Assembly (NCBI GenBank): GCA_900073065.1
Contig: FJOG01000023.1
Location: 562,179 to 626,178, forward strand
From: Phialocephala subalpina
Lineage: Eukaryota > Ascomycota > Leotiomycetes > Helotiales > Mollisiaceae
Direction of reading: 5' to 3'
DNA: 64,000 bases
A program made the position numbers and the translations under genes. Under the pieces are notes generated by a model that ran no database searches, was not told the origin of the DNA, and was given only the letters and a program-made list of their open reading frames with translations. Each line of letters opens with the position of its first letter. Position 1 is the stretch's first letter. This document shows positions 8,825 through 20,831 of this stretch, piece by piece.

Positions 8825-11800
8825 TTATTGGAAAATGAACACAACGCCTGACCTATCCACAGATACCATCATCCCATATGGTGATTCTAATAAAGCCATA
8901 TCAAGGATCGAGTCCAGATGAGATTTCAACAATTGCTGCTGCTGAAGCGAGATCACTGTGGATCTCGGTGGCCTCCCGCTCGAAGCTTTGCTCGAAGTCG
9001 AACGAAGTGAGCCTGCTCCTGCATTTGGAGCTGTCGGCCCTGGCCGTGGTATCCTTTCCGTATTCAGTGTCAGTGAAGCAGTAGGATGTGCTGACGTAAA
9101 TGTCGGCTTCAGCTCTTCGACATCTAGCCCACTGACGACCATCGAATTTTCCACCCGAGTAACATCCCAGAATCGAATCTTCTTGTCAGATCCTCCTGTG
9201 ATCACGAACCCATATTTGGATTCCCGGGTGTCATCGTGCGTGTCTGTCCCAGCAATCATGGCGCGCACACCACGGTCAGCATTGGTCGAAGCATTTGGCT
9301 CCAGTGCCGTGGCAAATCGACCTAGCATGCCCTCTGGGCGGTCTTCATCAACTGGCCACGGATCATATCCCTTTGGCCCATCTCTGCTGCCTCCAGCACG
9401 ATACACTTCTCTACATTGCGTCTTCTCTATATCCCACACTGTGACTTCTCCTTGCCCACTCCCGCCTGCAATACATACCCATCTTCCTCTACCTTTGGTG
9501 GGATGTAGACACATTCGGTAGATAGTTGTCGCTCCTGGTATTCCCCATGCCTTTAGGCGAACCTTGAATCTCAGATCCCACAGATCCACTACACCATGGC
9601 TAGTGCCAAGAAGGAGCCAATGTCGTTTTCTGTCCACCACGAAGCAAGTTGGCGTGCCGTGGTGTACTGGATTCTCCAGAGTGTACATGGTCGTCATTGT
9701 CCGCAGATCAATAGCAAGAATACGAGACCGGTTGGAAGCGATGATCAGGGTGGAATTGGATTCTGCCTTAAAGTGATCCGCCCAAATAGCCATCTCGCCT
9801 TTTGGAAGCTGGTAGTCGCGCAACACTCGAAGTCTGAGGTACTTGACTGTGCCGGCAACTGGAACACATTCGACTCGAACAACGTTGATGCTGCCATCAC
9901 TGGCAGCACTGATGAATGAGTGCGTATGTTCAACGAAGCACAATGCTGTGATGCTCGCGTCAGTCCCTTGCTTGTGTGTCTGCCTGGAACGATGAGCAAT
10001 ATTGCGCTCAAGCCTGCCAGTGTCCCACACCTTGACGCAGCCATCATTACCACCGGTGAGGAAAAAGAGGTGGTCTGGAGCAACAGCAATATGGTGTATA
10101 GGACCCGTGTGCTCAGAAAACGTTGCAACCAGTCCGCCTTCAGGCCGCCAGGGTCTGTCGCCTGCTTGATTGACGTTCTTGTTGATCGTCTTGCGTCGAC
10201 TTGACGGAGCGATCATCGGACCAAAGTCCGAAATGTCGTTAGGGTAATTGTCGACATACATCGCGTCGAGCATCTTCAAAATGCTCGGGTCGTTGCCTTG
10301 GTACGTGTGAGCACCTCTGAACCGTATTTGCTCTTGACCGCTGAGGTCCTGATCTTTTGCAAGCGCCAAAGCTGAGGGCTCTCCTAATCGAGAGAATGGG
10401 CCCTCGACTTTGCCAAAGGCGTTCGTTGAATTGGTACCAGTCTCTGCGATCGTCTTGATCGAATCGGTCCTGTTCATCAAGTTCATGGCGCTCGTCTTGT
10501 GATGCATTCTATGATGATTCTCCTTCGAATTGATGCTTGATGCAGAGCCTGGAACTGATCCTCCTTCATCATCACTTGTCTTGCCATTTGGAACACGGAG
10601 TGATGATTTCCGGCGAGCTGATGGTTCAATCTCTTTCGGTGACGTTGATGTTGCTGATGAAGGAGATACTGGTGAGCGATCATCACGCCCATTTGCTCCC
10701 GAAGGAACAGTGACTTGACTATTCAATCTCGCCTTGTGGGTGTTGTATGCTGAACGGCGTCGCCGCGAAATTGAGTCGTCGATGGTCATTGAGGCATCCA
10801 ACAAAGCATCAGCAATGGTATGCGGTACTCTATCATCACTGCCACTGTTGACTCGTCGAAGAGGTTCCTCAATGTCCTGCTGATCATCAAACATGACTGT
10901 CTGTGGAGTAATGCCGATATTTCGAAGATTGATTATATTGTTGAGGTTGGAGGGGTGCTGAGAGGACTCTCGAGCTTTCGAAAGTGCGAGTCGCCAGATG
11001 TATTCTCTTAGAGCAAGCAATTTGAAATCGTCCTCTTTCCCAAGTCCCATGTTCCTCAATTTGGCCAGCCATTGCTCATCTTCTTCATTTCTCGGGACCT
11101 TCTGTAGCGCATGATGACCCAGTTCCTTGCCAGATATCGTCGGTATGACAAGCGAATTGGAATCGAATGAGAATGTCCGTAACTGATGTACAGGTTTCCA
11201 GAATAACCCTCGATCCACCTTGGTGGCCCATGTGACTGAAAGGTCCAATACAGCGCGTGAAAGTGGCTTCTTTAGGTTGTCTAGTAGCCCAAGTTCGGAA
11301 AAGTCCTTGATCGATGTCTTCAGATACGGTCTGACTAGAGGTTGAATGATGCACTGAGTATCAGCTATAGAGAGGAAAAGAGTAGCGGAAGAAATAAACA
11401 TGGCTGCTGCTTCTCTGATCCATATATTTGGATGCATTGTAAAGCGACCAACCACATCAACGAGTTCCCAGATCTTCGACCTCTGGAAAAGACCAAGTTG
11501 TGCCATACTAGCCAATGAGTGTAAAACACTCCTAACCACGAACTCTTCCGGGTCAGTCAAGGCCTGGACCATCAAAGGTAAGATAAACTCCTCCAGGCTG
11601 GTTCCACCAAGGAAGGTAGCAACACCAACAATGGTCTCGAAGAAAGCACACTTGAGCATCCAATTCCGATCATTGAGATATGTATTCAAATGGCTCAGGA
11701 TGATATCGTTGGAGTCGGCAGTTCCAAAAAACATACACAAATCAGGTACGGAGCCTAAGAATGCTCGGCGTACTGCAGAATCACTGTCCGTGATCAAAGC

Positions 11801-13553
11801 CTTCGTATGGCTTGCAAAGACTTCGATCAGCTCTGTGCGAGAGTTGTCAAAGAGACCCTGCAGAGCCGCATCCACGTGGCCGCCATCCTCAGCTTCTGGG
11901 TCAGCGGTTGGTAAAGAGCCGTCTGCCCTCAATGTGGCAACCATGTCTAGGAACCGAGAAGCAGAGGTTGCTAGACTACCAAGACAAGCCGCATACGTCG
12001 CTCGCACCAAAGGCGCAGGATCTGCAGGTGAACCTGGAAGGAAGACTTGCATGCGCGGCAATATATATTCTGGGAAGACATGTGCATTTACAGGCGATAC
12101 GACCGTGACTAGAGACATGAGCTGAGTCAATGTTCGGACTGCAGCTACTTTGACGATGTCGGCCTTGTCATTAAGCAGCGAGACCAGATATGGTAAGACT
12201 CTGTCCAGCTTCGCTTCGTCCGTGAGCCGCTCCGAGAAGGCCAAGAGAAGATCACAGGCTCGTATCTTGGCGGTCGCTCGAGCTGTGTTTCGGATGGATG
12301 AAACTACCAGCGCCAGGAAAATGAGAGTTCCATCATCGCTAGGTCTTCTCGAGAGGACAGTAGCTTGGTGGTAATTGTTGGGAATGTTGAGATGGACCGG
12401 GAACAGCTCCAGCCCAGATGAGGTGTATGACTTCTTCACTTCTTGTTTCTCATTCTCATATCCCAAGAAATATGAAATTTTGTCGAAATCGTAATAGATC
12501 CTGTCTATCCGCTCATCCGCTTCTCCCAAATTCGCCGTTGCCCCTGATACAGGCCTTCGCCCAGAGGATGGATCTGTGATCAAGCCCATATACTGATGCA
12601 GAAAGCTGTAAAAGTAGTCTGGGAACACCTTCTTCCTCCAGAACTCGAGGTACTCCTCTGCAGAATATCTGGACTCCGGATTCAGCTGGATCATGCTTGC
12701 AACCATTTCCCTTATGTCTGTATCCGCAATGCGACTCAGATGTGTCGCAACAGGATCATAATCCCCAGTTCGGTACTTGAACAACTGGCTGAGGTTGAAA
12801 ATTGGAGCCTCCAGAAACAGTTCTGCAATCACACATCCAGCACTGAACACATCCATAGCCCAAGTGACCTGCGCCTTTGGATCTGGCTCCTCTCCAGCAG
12901 CCAGAAAGCGCTCCGGTGCCAGGTAACATGTCCGCCGCCCTGCTGTATCGAAGAAGTACGAGAAGTCTGCAGGATTATCCTCAGGCAAAGTTGTAGGCTT
13001 AAAAGACGCAGAGAAGTCCGACAAGTATAACCAGTTCCAGGAAGTGACCAATGTATTCTCCGTCTTTATATCGCCGTGGAATATCTCTCGTGCATGACAG
13101 TCGCGGATGGCGCATAGGAGCTGGAAAGCAAGCCATTTTTTCTCGATGTCCTCCAAGAAGGGTCGGGTGCTCATGCGATCGTATAGGGAGCTGTATAGGT
13201 ATTGTCGGACAACATAACCGTTGGTTTCGCTTTCTACGATTCGTTGATATGCCAGCGCATTTGGGACATCTGCAAGAGCTTTTCTCTCCTCTGGGCAAGA
13301 TTATCAGTATATATTCATCTACATCTGAGCCTCTATACTTACGAATAATCTTATGCTTGTACTTCTCAAGCTTCATAGCATAGGGCTTGATAAACACCTT
13401 AACCAGCACAACTCCATCTTGATGCCTGGCTCGAATGCTTTTCATGAACCGCGTAGTTCCCATAGACTTTTCATACACCAAATCCGAGAGCTCTGGCACG
13501 TCGATGCCGGCAGAGCCTGCATTGAGCGTCGTGAGGGAGAAGCCTTGTCCCAT
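8825..13553 (-). CDS. VPS15: VPS15 regulatory kinase subunit of the class III PI3-kinase complex
   Basis: Scaffold and pseudokinase-like subunit that anchors the PI3-kinase VPS34 on endosomal or autophagic membranes. Exons 13553-13343 and 13290-8825 (52-nt intron) give 1558 aa. It starts MGQGFSL, a classic N-myristoylation signal. The kinase domain fills about residues 27-320, with the VPS15-specific catalytic loop HGDIKTEN (about 142-149) and SDFS in place of DFG. Alpha-helical HEAT repeats follow (about 380-720), then a Ser-rich low-complexity linker (about 830-1000). C-terminal WD40 repeats (about 1100-1558) include VKVWDTG and IRFWDVT. This is the longest gene in the window and looks intact. 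Its promoter lies at 13554 and beyond. Confidence 0.96.
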
Positions 13554-14072
13554 GGTTGCGGAGGACTGGGTGTCATCTGGGCGAGGTCATGGATGAAGAA
13601 CGGAGGCGGCTTTAGACATTTATGATTGTCCTCAAGCTGCGGAGTCAGAAGTCGTGTTGGGACTTTGGTGAACAAATGCGCAAGCAAGATAGATATTGAT
13701 TCTCAGTGTTTGACAAGTTCCTGTTGACTGCTCGTGATGTTCCGCCTTGCAGGCAAGCTCCCGCGTGGTCCTTCTACGGGCGACGAATCCGACCAAGATT
13801 GCTATTGCTATAAAGCTAGCCTCGAGCCTGTGACGAGCTTTCCTTCGAAATAATTATCTTCAAATCCCATATTTTTGAATTGTTCACAATAAATTTGTTT
13901 TAGGGATCACAAAGGTGTTCAGAGTTTTCTGGTGGCTTAGCATGTGCCCAGAGTTTGATCGCACAATTTCGTCATAGCAATTATTCATTCAAATGCTACA
14001 ATAGCTTTCCTACTTTCTTACGCCTCCTCTATTCACGACTCCGAAGACTTTTATTTCCGTCAACTGATTGCT
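13554..14072. other. VPS15 promoter / 3' region of the 117-aa gene
   Basis: 519 bp with the VPS15 upstream region and the 3' UTR of the next minus-strand gene. No coding exon or specific site is supported. Confidence 0.4.
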
Positions 14073-14682
14073 TTACGCCTTTCCCTTTCTTCGAAGCTCC
14101 TCCTCTTCCTCTTGCTGAATCTGAGCATCAATCTTGGCGCCTCTGCTGGGCTCGTTGCCGTGCATCTTAGCCTGAGAGTATGTTAGCTTTCTGAACATCC
14201 TGAGTTGCGAGAAAAGTATCTTGTATGAGAAGGGGAGCTGTAAAGCTACGTCAAAGCTTCTGGGAGCAAGATTCGTAGACGTACAGGCAATGTTGGGTCC
14301 TTCTTCAGCTGCTTTGTTTCCTCGCTCTCTGGCTCAGGTTCCTTCTCTCGCTGCAACTATGTTAGCAGGGTTCATCCTCCGGAAATCTCGCCCCCCTATG
14401 GGATATTGTGTGGCTTGGGTAGTTGGGGAGGCCGACCTTCTCCTCTCGTGCCAACTTGTTGGCAATGGATCGCTCGTCCTCTGTTGAAAGAACCTGTCAG
14501 CAAGTGTGCCAGCTCATGTTTTGGCAGCAAAACCTACTTGAGTCCAGTGCCTTGTGGCTATGTTCCTTTCCCTCATGGAATCTGGCATCCTTCTTCTCTT
14601 GGTCGATTTCTGATTGCGGGACGTTGACCTGGTCTCCAGCCTCGTAGACCGAGGATTGTCCTACCTTCGATGTTCCGCTCAT
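14073..14682 (-). CDS. Small hydrophilic Lys/Glu-rich protein, function unknown
   Basis: Not recognised. Four short exons on the minus strand (14682-14538, 14480-14437, 14350-14285, 14171-14073) join in frame to a 117-aa protein. Introns are 57, 86 and 113 nt; donors are GTAGGT, GTCGGC and GTACGT, and branch sites resemble CTAAC. The product starts MSGTSKVGQSSVYEAGDQ and contains KDERSIANKLAREEK, REKEPEPESEETKQLKKD and the tail AKIDAQIQQEEEEELRRKGK. There are no membrane segments, signal peptide or cysteines. It looks intrinsically disordered or helical and highly charged. The in-frame joins and biased composition argue that it is a real gene. Exon 2 has the weakest donor. Confidence 0.7.
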
Positions 14683-15578
14683 TTTGATGATTTATGGAGA
14701 AATTGTGCGTTTGAAGAATTCAAGGCGCAGGAAGTATAGAAAAAGAAGAATAGCAATAAACAGCTTGGAAGAAGAAACAAACTGGTTCCTGACGAAGTGT
14801 GCGTGACATGTTGACGCTATGGAGTTAGTGTGGGAAGTTTGCTGTGATGTCATGGCCGAAAGCTTCAACTCGAATTGGGGCTCTCGCTTCAACGACACCA
14901 CAAAAAATCGTGACCTCGAATGCCTTGCAACTTTGGATAAAGAGTCCTTACTTTAAATGAATATCTGCTCGAATATGAGTAAATCATCCGTTGTGCCAGA
15001 GTTTGGCCTCTAGATTAAAAAAAACATCTGCTCTTTGAATCGCTGGACAGAACGACCAGAGGATTCAAGCCTTTGTTCAAGGGTAGTTTTTGTGTCAGCC
15101 ATAAAGTTTTCGTACTGCCCTTTGCAATATCTGCGCGTGCTTTCTTGCATATACAATAGGAAGAGAGTTCCATTTTGAGTTGCAACATAAATAAAACTCC
15201 TTTAACAACGGGCTTGCAACTGATGTTGTATTCAGAAAAACGATGGCTAAACATATCTCCTGCCATACACCATATCCTGCACGTTTTAGTGGACGTCAAA
15301 GCCAGTCTACTTCCTATACACCCACAACGTTGAGCAGTGAAGAAGTCCCTATTCGTTTGGTACATTAACCTTCAAAGAGCGGGGCTTCCTCTGCAATGGG
15401 CTGGAGCCTCATAGTCCCACACTCTCCTCTCTGTCGACTCACTCCTGAACCTCTGCTCTAGAATTGCGATTTTCCTATCCCCGCGACTAACTTTAACGCT
15501 TATAATGCAATGCTAACTAACTAGGATTTACCCCCCTCCCCGCCGCGACGACATGACCAATCTTTAGATTCCTCGCCT
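14683..15578. other. Intergenic, no gene seen
   Basis: 896 bp between the hydrophilic-protein gene and the first 2EXR gene. A 116-codon minus-strand frame near 15015-15365 has no domain or convincing composition. The stretch probably holds the promoter of the 117-aa gene and the 3' UTR of the 2EXR gene. Confidence 0.35.
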
Positions 15579-16608
15579 TCAAAATGTCCTTTTCTGCCGC
15601 CCGGACGACTCCACGAATACCATCCGTACAGTCTCTTGGCCTATTGTAAACGTGTAAGTCTCTTTTTCCATGATGATGTCCCACATCTCAAGATCATCTT
15701 TCCCACCAACTAACAAGATAATCTTCAAAGTATGGAGCTGAGATAGTTCTGCTTTAAATTTGGACCGGAAGGGAGGATGGACATCCAATGCATAACTAAT
15801 CATATTTATATTCCACCATGATTTCTCCAGAGCTATGCATTGGATCGTGGCTAGATCTTCGGCAGAGGCAGGCCCGAAGGGCTCGCTGTTAAAAAAGTGT
15901 CGGTCCACCAGGTGGTCCCAGATGAGTACGTCTATTGCTGGGTTGTACCAGAACCCGTACATCTTTCTTGCTTTTCTTTTGCTATAATGTCTCAGATTCC
16001 AGTATGTTTCCTTTACTGTTCTGCAGAGACCTTTGAACAATATCCGATATCGAGGCAGGGATTCGTTCCGCGATAACTGGTTGACATGAAGCACGCTGGG
16101 AGTCGATGGATAATGGTCATTGTTTTCGGAGTTTATGAAGTAACAGTCATTGTTTGCTGCTAGCTTGATGCAGCGTGGTATAATAATATGTTCCCCTATG
16201 TAACGCGAGAGTCAGCAAATTTCCTCTCGAAGATTTTAAGAACCTTAGAACAAGGTACTATCTCAACAGACGCTGAGCAGAGATTCATGAGGAATTGTGG
16301 AGTAGGAAGGACATTCTCCACAAATACGTACAGATTTGCAGCTTGAGTTCGTCAGGAAGATCTGGGAATCTGTGGAACGTTGCCTCTGCAACTGCTGCTG
16401 GCGGCGATTCAGGACGAGAACAGCGCGATTTTCGAGGTTTTCGAGGTTTCCGCGATTTCTTGGGTTCTTCTATCGAGGTATCTGAGAGCTGGAGCAGCAC
16501 CGAAATGCTATTTGACAACTCCATTTCTTTGTCGAAGATTTTGGAAGGGTTGCAGATATGATGGAACCGGCACGAAGGCGGCGAGGAATGAAGTGCAAAT
16601 ACTTTCAA
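15579..16608 (-). CDS. 2EXR-domain protein 1
   Basis: Two exons (16608-16332 and 16195-15579, 136-nt intron) give about 297 aa. The splice at ATCT/GTACGT...CATAG/GGGAAC recreates FPDLPDELKLQIWEHIIIPR, the signature of the fungal 2EXR (F-box-like) family. It is followed by a family-like VLHVNQLSRNESLPRYRILF block and a cryptic C-terminal half with CIALEKSWWN and LHTLKIILLVGGKDD. The molecular role of 2EXR proteins is not established. The N-terminus has a basic KKSRKPRKPRKSR stretch. Translation could start at 16608 or at the internal Met of MELSNSISV. Its paralogue lies 211 bp away on the same strand. Confidence 0.75.
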
Positions 16609-16819
16609 GATTTGAAAGCATGTAGGATTTGGTTCTGGAATTTTAGATTAACTTGAAGTGTGGTGTGGTGATGCTCTCAAGTCCTAGATAGGAGTTCGGT
16701 CCCAAAGTTTGGAACGGAGGAGGGTCCGGGCGAGGAAAACTCGTAGTCTTCAAAGTCATTGAGGCTAAAATTGAAAGGTTGTAGACGCTACATCATACAC
16801 TCCTCCTTTCCTGTCCTCT

Positions 16820-17755
16820 TTACAAGCTGGTCGCTTCTGACTCGGCACAAGGCTTCTCCTCCAAGATCCGATGTTCTAATCCTCGAGACCAATGACATTG
16901 ACCCTCCATATATTCTCGAATATTTACGGGCCTGTCTTCTAGCTCAGTATGGACATCGCGAATCTGTATAACCCTTCCCTCGGAACAGGACCTTTCCTTC
17001 ACCCCAACGACGTGAGAGACTTCACGGGTACAGATCCCACCAATCTTAACCGGCACTTGACTCTGGGTGAACTTGTCTTCGTCTCCTCCGAATGACAAGA
17101 TAGTCTTCAGGGCGTGAAGGTGTGCAAAATGGATTTGAAATAGGGCATTAGAGTCCACATTCTCCCACGGTACCCAACCGTACTGGAACATAGCACAAAT
17201 GTCCTGATTCTTCTGCAAGGCTAGACACCGAATGGCAGACAAGTCTTGCGGAGGGGCGAACGATAAGAATTTGGTAAAACCATTTTTTGATAATGATATC
17301 CATAGGTGTTCTGGTAACAGCTGGTGAATGGCGAGGACGTCGATGGCTGCGTTGTACCATATGCCGTATCTCCTGGATTCTCCTTTCTCGCCTTCGTTGA
17401 AGTCCCGGCAGAGACCTTTGAATAGTATTTGGTATCGAGGGAGGAATTCCGATCGGGAGAATTTGTCGATTTGAAGAACCGCGGGGCTCCATGTGAGACG
17501 GCCATGTGGGCCAGGGAGTATGACCATGCCGTCCTTGTCAGCTGCGATCTTGATGCAGTGCGGTCGGATGGTATACCCCAGAATTTGTAACTTGAGCTCA
17601 TTTGGAAGGTCCGGGAATCGACGAAAAGATGGTTCTTCAGCTGCTGACATGACCGAGGCCGATGTGAGAGGGTCTGGTGTCCCGCTCGCTTCTGTGAACA
17701 TGGTTGAAATCGAACTTAACAGAGAGCTTGTGATGCAAATGAATATGGGTTTCAA
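16820..17755 (-). CDS. 2EXR-domain protein 2
   Basis: Single open frame of 311 aa. It contains RRFPDLPNELKLQILGYTIR and then HCIKIAADKD and VLQIDKFSRSEFLPRYQILF, the same order as in the neighbouring protein 1. This protein also shares the IRCLALQKN and LHALKTILSFGGDEDK segments, so the pair are tandem paralogues. Unlike protein 1 it has no intron in the FPDLP..L motif. The N-terminus (MKPIFICITSSLLSSI) is hydrophobic; a start at a later Met (MFTEASGTPD or MSAAEEPSF) is equally possible. Function unknown. No catalytic motif is seen. Confidence 0.75.
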   Translation of the reverse strand: MKPIFICITSSLLSSISTMFTEASGTPDPLTSASVMSAAEEPSFRRFPDLPNELKLQILGYTIRPHCIKIAADKDGMVILPGPHGRLTWSPAVLQIDKFSRSEFLPRYQILFKGLCRDFNEGEKGESRRYGIWYNAAIDVLAIHQLLPEHLWISLSKNGFTKFLSFAPPQDLSAIRCLALQKNQDICAMFQYGWVPWENVDSNALFQIHFAHLHALKTILSFGGDEDKFTQSQVPVKIGGICTREVSHVVGVKERSCSEGRVIQIRDVHTELEDRPVNIREYMEGQCHWSRGLEHRILEEKPCAESEATSL

Positions 17756-20339
17756 AACAAGAGTTAAAGAATATGATGTATAGTACGCCTAATATTTTCG
17801 AACTAGAATGAAGTGTTTAATGGTGATGACATACCGTCCTTCATGGCCGTTCGGTCCCAAGTTGAAGGCACTTGGACCAACTTTGGACGAATTCAGGACT
17901 GGTTCACACTAGTCAAATCAAGAGCAGCACAAGAGAATTCCAACATGCTGAGATGAAAAGGTGTGTTTCTTCAAATGACTGAAAGTCCCAATCATCATGC
18001 TTCGATCCCTCGATTTCTCATTAGAGAAAACTTTCGAATCAAAGAAGTTCACACCCTCTCGCTGAAGCTTTTCGGGACTTTTAGCGGCCGGGCCGTACAG
18101 AGCCTTCCTGCCTGGACTTTGCACCCCAAAGACATATCGATAGTCGAGAAGAGGTCCTTGAACCTTCTGACGCGTCTATCATTTGCAGATTGGACACGAC
18201 AGAGTTTAAATCCTTCTCATCTGCCAAACAAGACTCGAAGACGCGTGAAAGTCCGTTGAAATCAAGGTCATCTCGTCCAAAGACAACTAGACGAAAGCAC
18301 AGTGCGCGCAAAGCTTCCAGGTTCATCCCAAGAACTATCTGGGCATATGATGGATATTATAACAACAAACATTCCAAAGCTGAGAGTTCAGACGCGGAAC
18401 AGGAATCTTCTTCTTCCAATGGACGTCCCTTTATCGGTTCTCGCGCACACGCTCCATTCTTCCCGTGTCCGTGTGTTTCGTTCTGTCTGAAATCTGATGT
18501 ATCGTTTCCCAGCCGCAGATCTCAAGTTCGGCGTTCTGAGCTTGTTTCCACATTTCTTTTTCCTTGCCGTCAAACCTGTTGCTGTAAACCATCAGAATCT
18601 GGTTACGATAGAATTCGGAGTCGAGCAACGATCGCGTTTGGTATGTGTCAAAACTTCAAAAGAATCTTTCGACACACTTCAGCTCCTCAAAACCGTTGCA
18701 GAATAGCGTGGCAGACTAGACAAGACAAGCATATTCGGAGCGAAGGACGATCAAACCGATTCAAACTTTTACTCGGAAGGACGTTATTGACGGGGTTCTT
18801 GCTTGTCTTGGAGCCCTGGCACGTGTTTTGACTTTAACCTCATCTCCGAAACACCCTTGCTTTGGGACCAGGGACGAGGAATAGGGAACAACAGGATTGG
18901 CGAATCGAAGGGGAAAAGGAACTTTCTATTGGGATGCAGGATGCAGGAGGAGAGGAGAGAATTTTACGCGCGTTCGAAATGAATCTTTTTTTCCCGTCAT
19001 CGACGATTCAACGGCCCCATTTCTTGCGGGAGATGTTTATCAAAGCAAGAAACAGAAGTTGATGAGGTTGTCGCGGGGAGAGAGCAGTGCTAAAAATGAG
19101 ACTCCAAACATAGCATCGGCAAAATTGGGTCAGCCAAGGTGAAGCCTTTGTGGTTGTCGGGACCATTCATGCACAACACCAAAGTGCATGACGGCGCATA
19201 AAAGTCGAATTATGTTCTTCCTCCGTAAAGTGAGCCAAATAAAAACAGAACATGCGGTTTCTATTTCCTCTACCACACTCATTCATCCCATGGCTGACGG
19301 CGTGTTTATCAGCTAATGGCATTGAGACACGAGGATGGTGGTGCTTTGTTGATAATGCGGGGCAGAGATGTTGTTTTGGTGTCGTTCTTGAAGGTTTGGA
19401 ACGCTGTGGCCGCGGGGCGGAGAGGGTTGATCCCCGAGGAAGATAAGTGATGGATCCATAGAACGAACTAACCTTATGGGCCATGGAAACATTGGATGAA
19501 CCCATACTTTTGTCTTCAAGATCTCGATTGTGTTGTTCAGATGTGGTTGATGTCAGTGACACTATTTGAAGAACGATCGTTGTTTTCCCAACCGGTCAAG
19601 GACCGGATCGTTGAGCCTGAACATAAAAGGTTTGTGATCATCCTCAGTCTGCAAAAGTCTGGTATTCGGGACGGATAGATGTCCATGCACAAACCCAAAC
19701 ATAGATACAGTATCGATGCAAAATGCCAGATACATCCGTATATGGAACCGTTTTGAACCTCATAGTCGCTGCAGGGCAAGGTATGCACAGAAGGTACATG
19801 GAAGAGGTGGCTCTTCATTGGACAATTGGCGCGTTGATGCTATCAATATCAATTGAGTTTGCACCATACCGCATTGATGATGGTTCAGGACGATGTCTCT
19901 GCACTTCACAGCTTCATTTCCCAGGACTTGGTGCTAGACTGAAGAGGGAAGCGCGTCGCAGCTTACTCCAGGGCCTCTCTCCTCTTTAGCGAAACCAAGC
20001 CAGACCAGCCAGCGCAAGCCAGAGCAAGCCAGAGCGAGCCAGAGCAAGCCAAACCAGACCAAACCGAGGAGTCTCAGAAACCCGGCCCGGACAGCTTGAG
20101 CGACCTCTTTACCCGCCTGCGACCTCAAACGTACTGAATCACAGTCGCATGCCGTGCACAAATGCGTGTCGTCCTCGAATGATGTGTGCTCTGCTGCTTC
20201 AATTTCTCTCGAAGGAACATTGAAATTATACGTCCCACGCGACTTATGCAGCATCCAATCCGGGGGCTGTTGACTGCGTTTGCGTTGTTTCGAAACCTTT
20301 CCTGGGATTTGCACTTAAATTTGCGCTTACACGCCTCAC
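17756..20339. other. Long intergenic region, no gene supported
   Basis: About 2.6 kb. Frames are present on both strands (the largest is a 213-codon plus frame, 18190-18831), but they overlap antisense frames, lack domains and have arginine/serine-rich chance-like composition. The only clear structure is a 10-bp minisatellite at 19993-20071. Confidence 0.4.
19993..20071. repeat. 10-bp minisatellite (AAGCCAGAGC-like)
   Basis: About seven to eight imperfect copies of a unit close to GCAAGCCAGA, with CCAGACC and GCGAGCC variants at the edges. It lies about 760 bp upstream of the SH3 membrane-protein gene. Confidence 0.8.
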
Positions 20340-20831
20340 AGGCCACCCCCTGCTCCTACTGGCCGCCCTTTCCTCACTTGGGGCTGGTGCACTCGCAAAG
20401 CAGCTCTCGTTCCTGCAAGTACCTGCCTCTGCCTCCTCTCCCTTTCAGCGTCCATACCAGGCCTGTTCTCGCTGCTCATCAGTGCTCACACTGCTGCAGT
20501 GCCCTGCCCTGCCCTGTCCTGTCCTGCCACCCAGCCCGCCCAGCCGCTCTCTCTTCTCTTTCTAATTGTCAACCACCACCACCACGCTCCTTCAACAAAA
20601 CAACAACAACAACACCACCACCACCGCAGTCACTCGTTTGGATCTTCAATTCGTCGTCCCAGCTCTCACGATTTCGTGATTGCGGACTTTTTTTTTTGGT
20701 TAGGAGGAGAGACGGGAGATTTTGTTGACGCCGTCGCCCAACGTGGAGAAGATCAACAGCGCGAAAAGGGATCTCGGCTTGGGTGGACTGGTGCGCGTAG
20801 ATGACTTGAGCGCGGACGACAAAAACGAAAT
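20340..20831 (+). promoter_or_regulatory. Pyrimidine-rich leader of the SH3 membrane-protein gene
   Basis: Long C/T-rich tracts run through 20350-20560 (CCTGCCCTGCCCTGTCCTG and similar). A (CCA)/(CAA)-rich stretch follows near 20568-20635, then a T-run of nine to ten bases near 20690. Such pyrimidine-rich leaders are common just upstream of highly expressed fungal genes. The transcription start cannot be placed. Confidence 0.4.

Noticed and set aside
15015..15365. 116-codon minus-strand frame as a gene
   Set aside because: No recognisable motif and no family-like composition; more likely part of flanking UTR or promoter sequence.
18190..18831. 213-codon plus-strand frame as a gene
   Set aside because: No domain or start context, Arg/Ser-rich chance composition, and long competing frames on the other strand.
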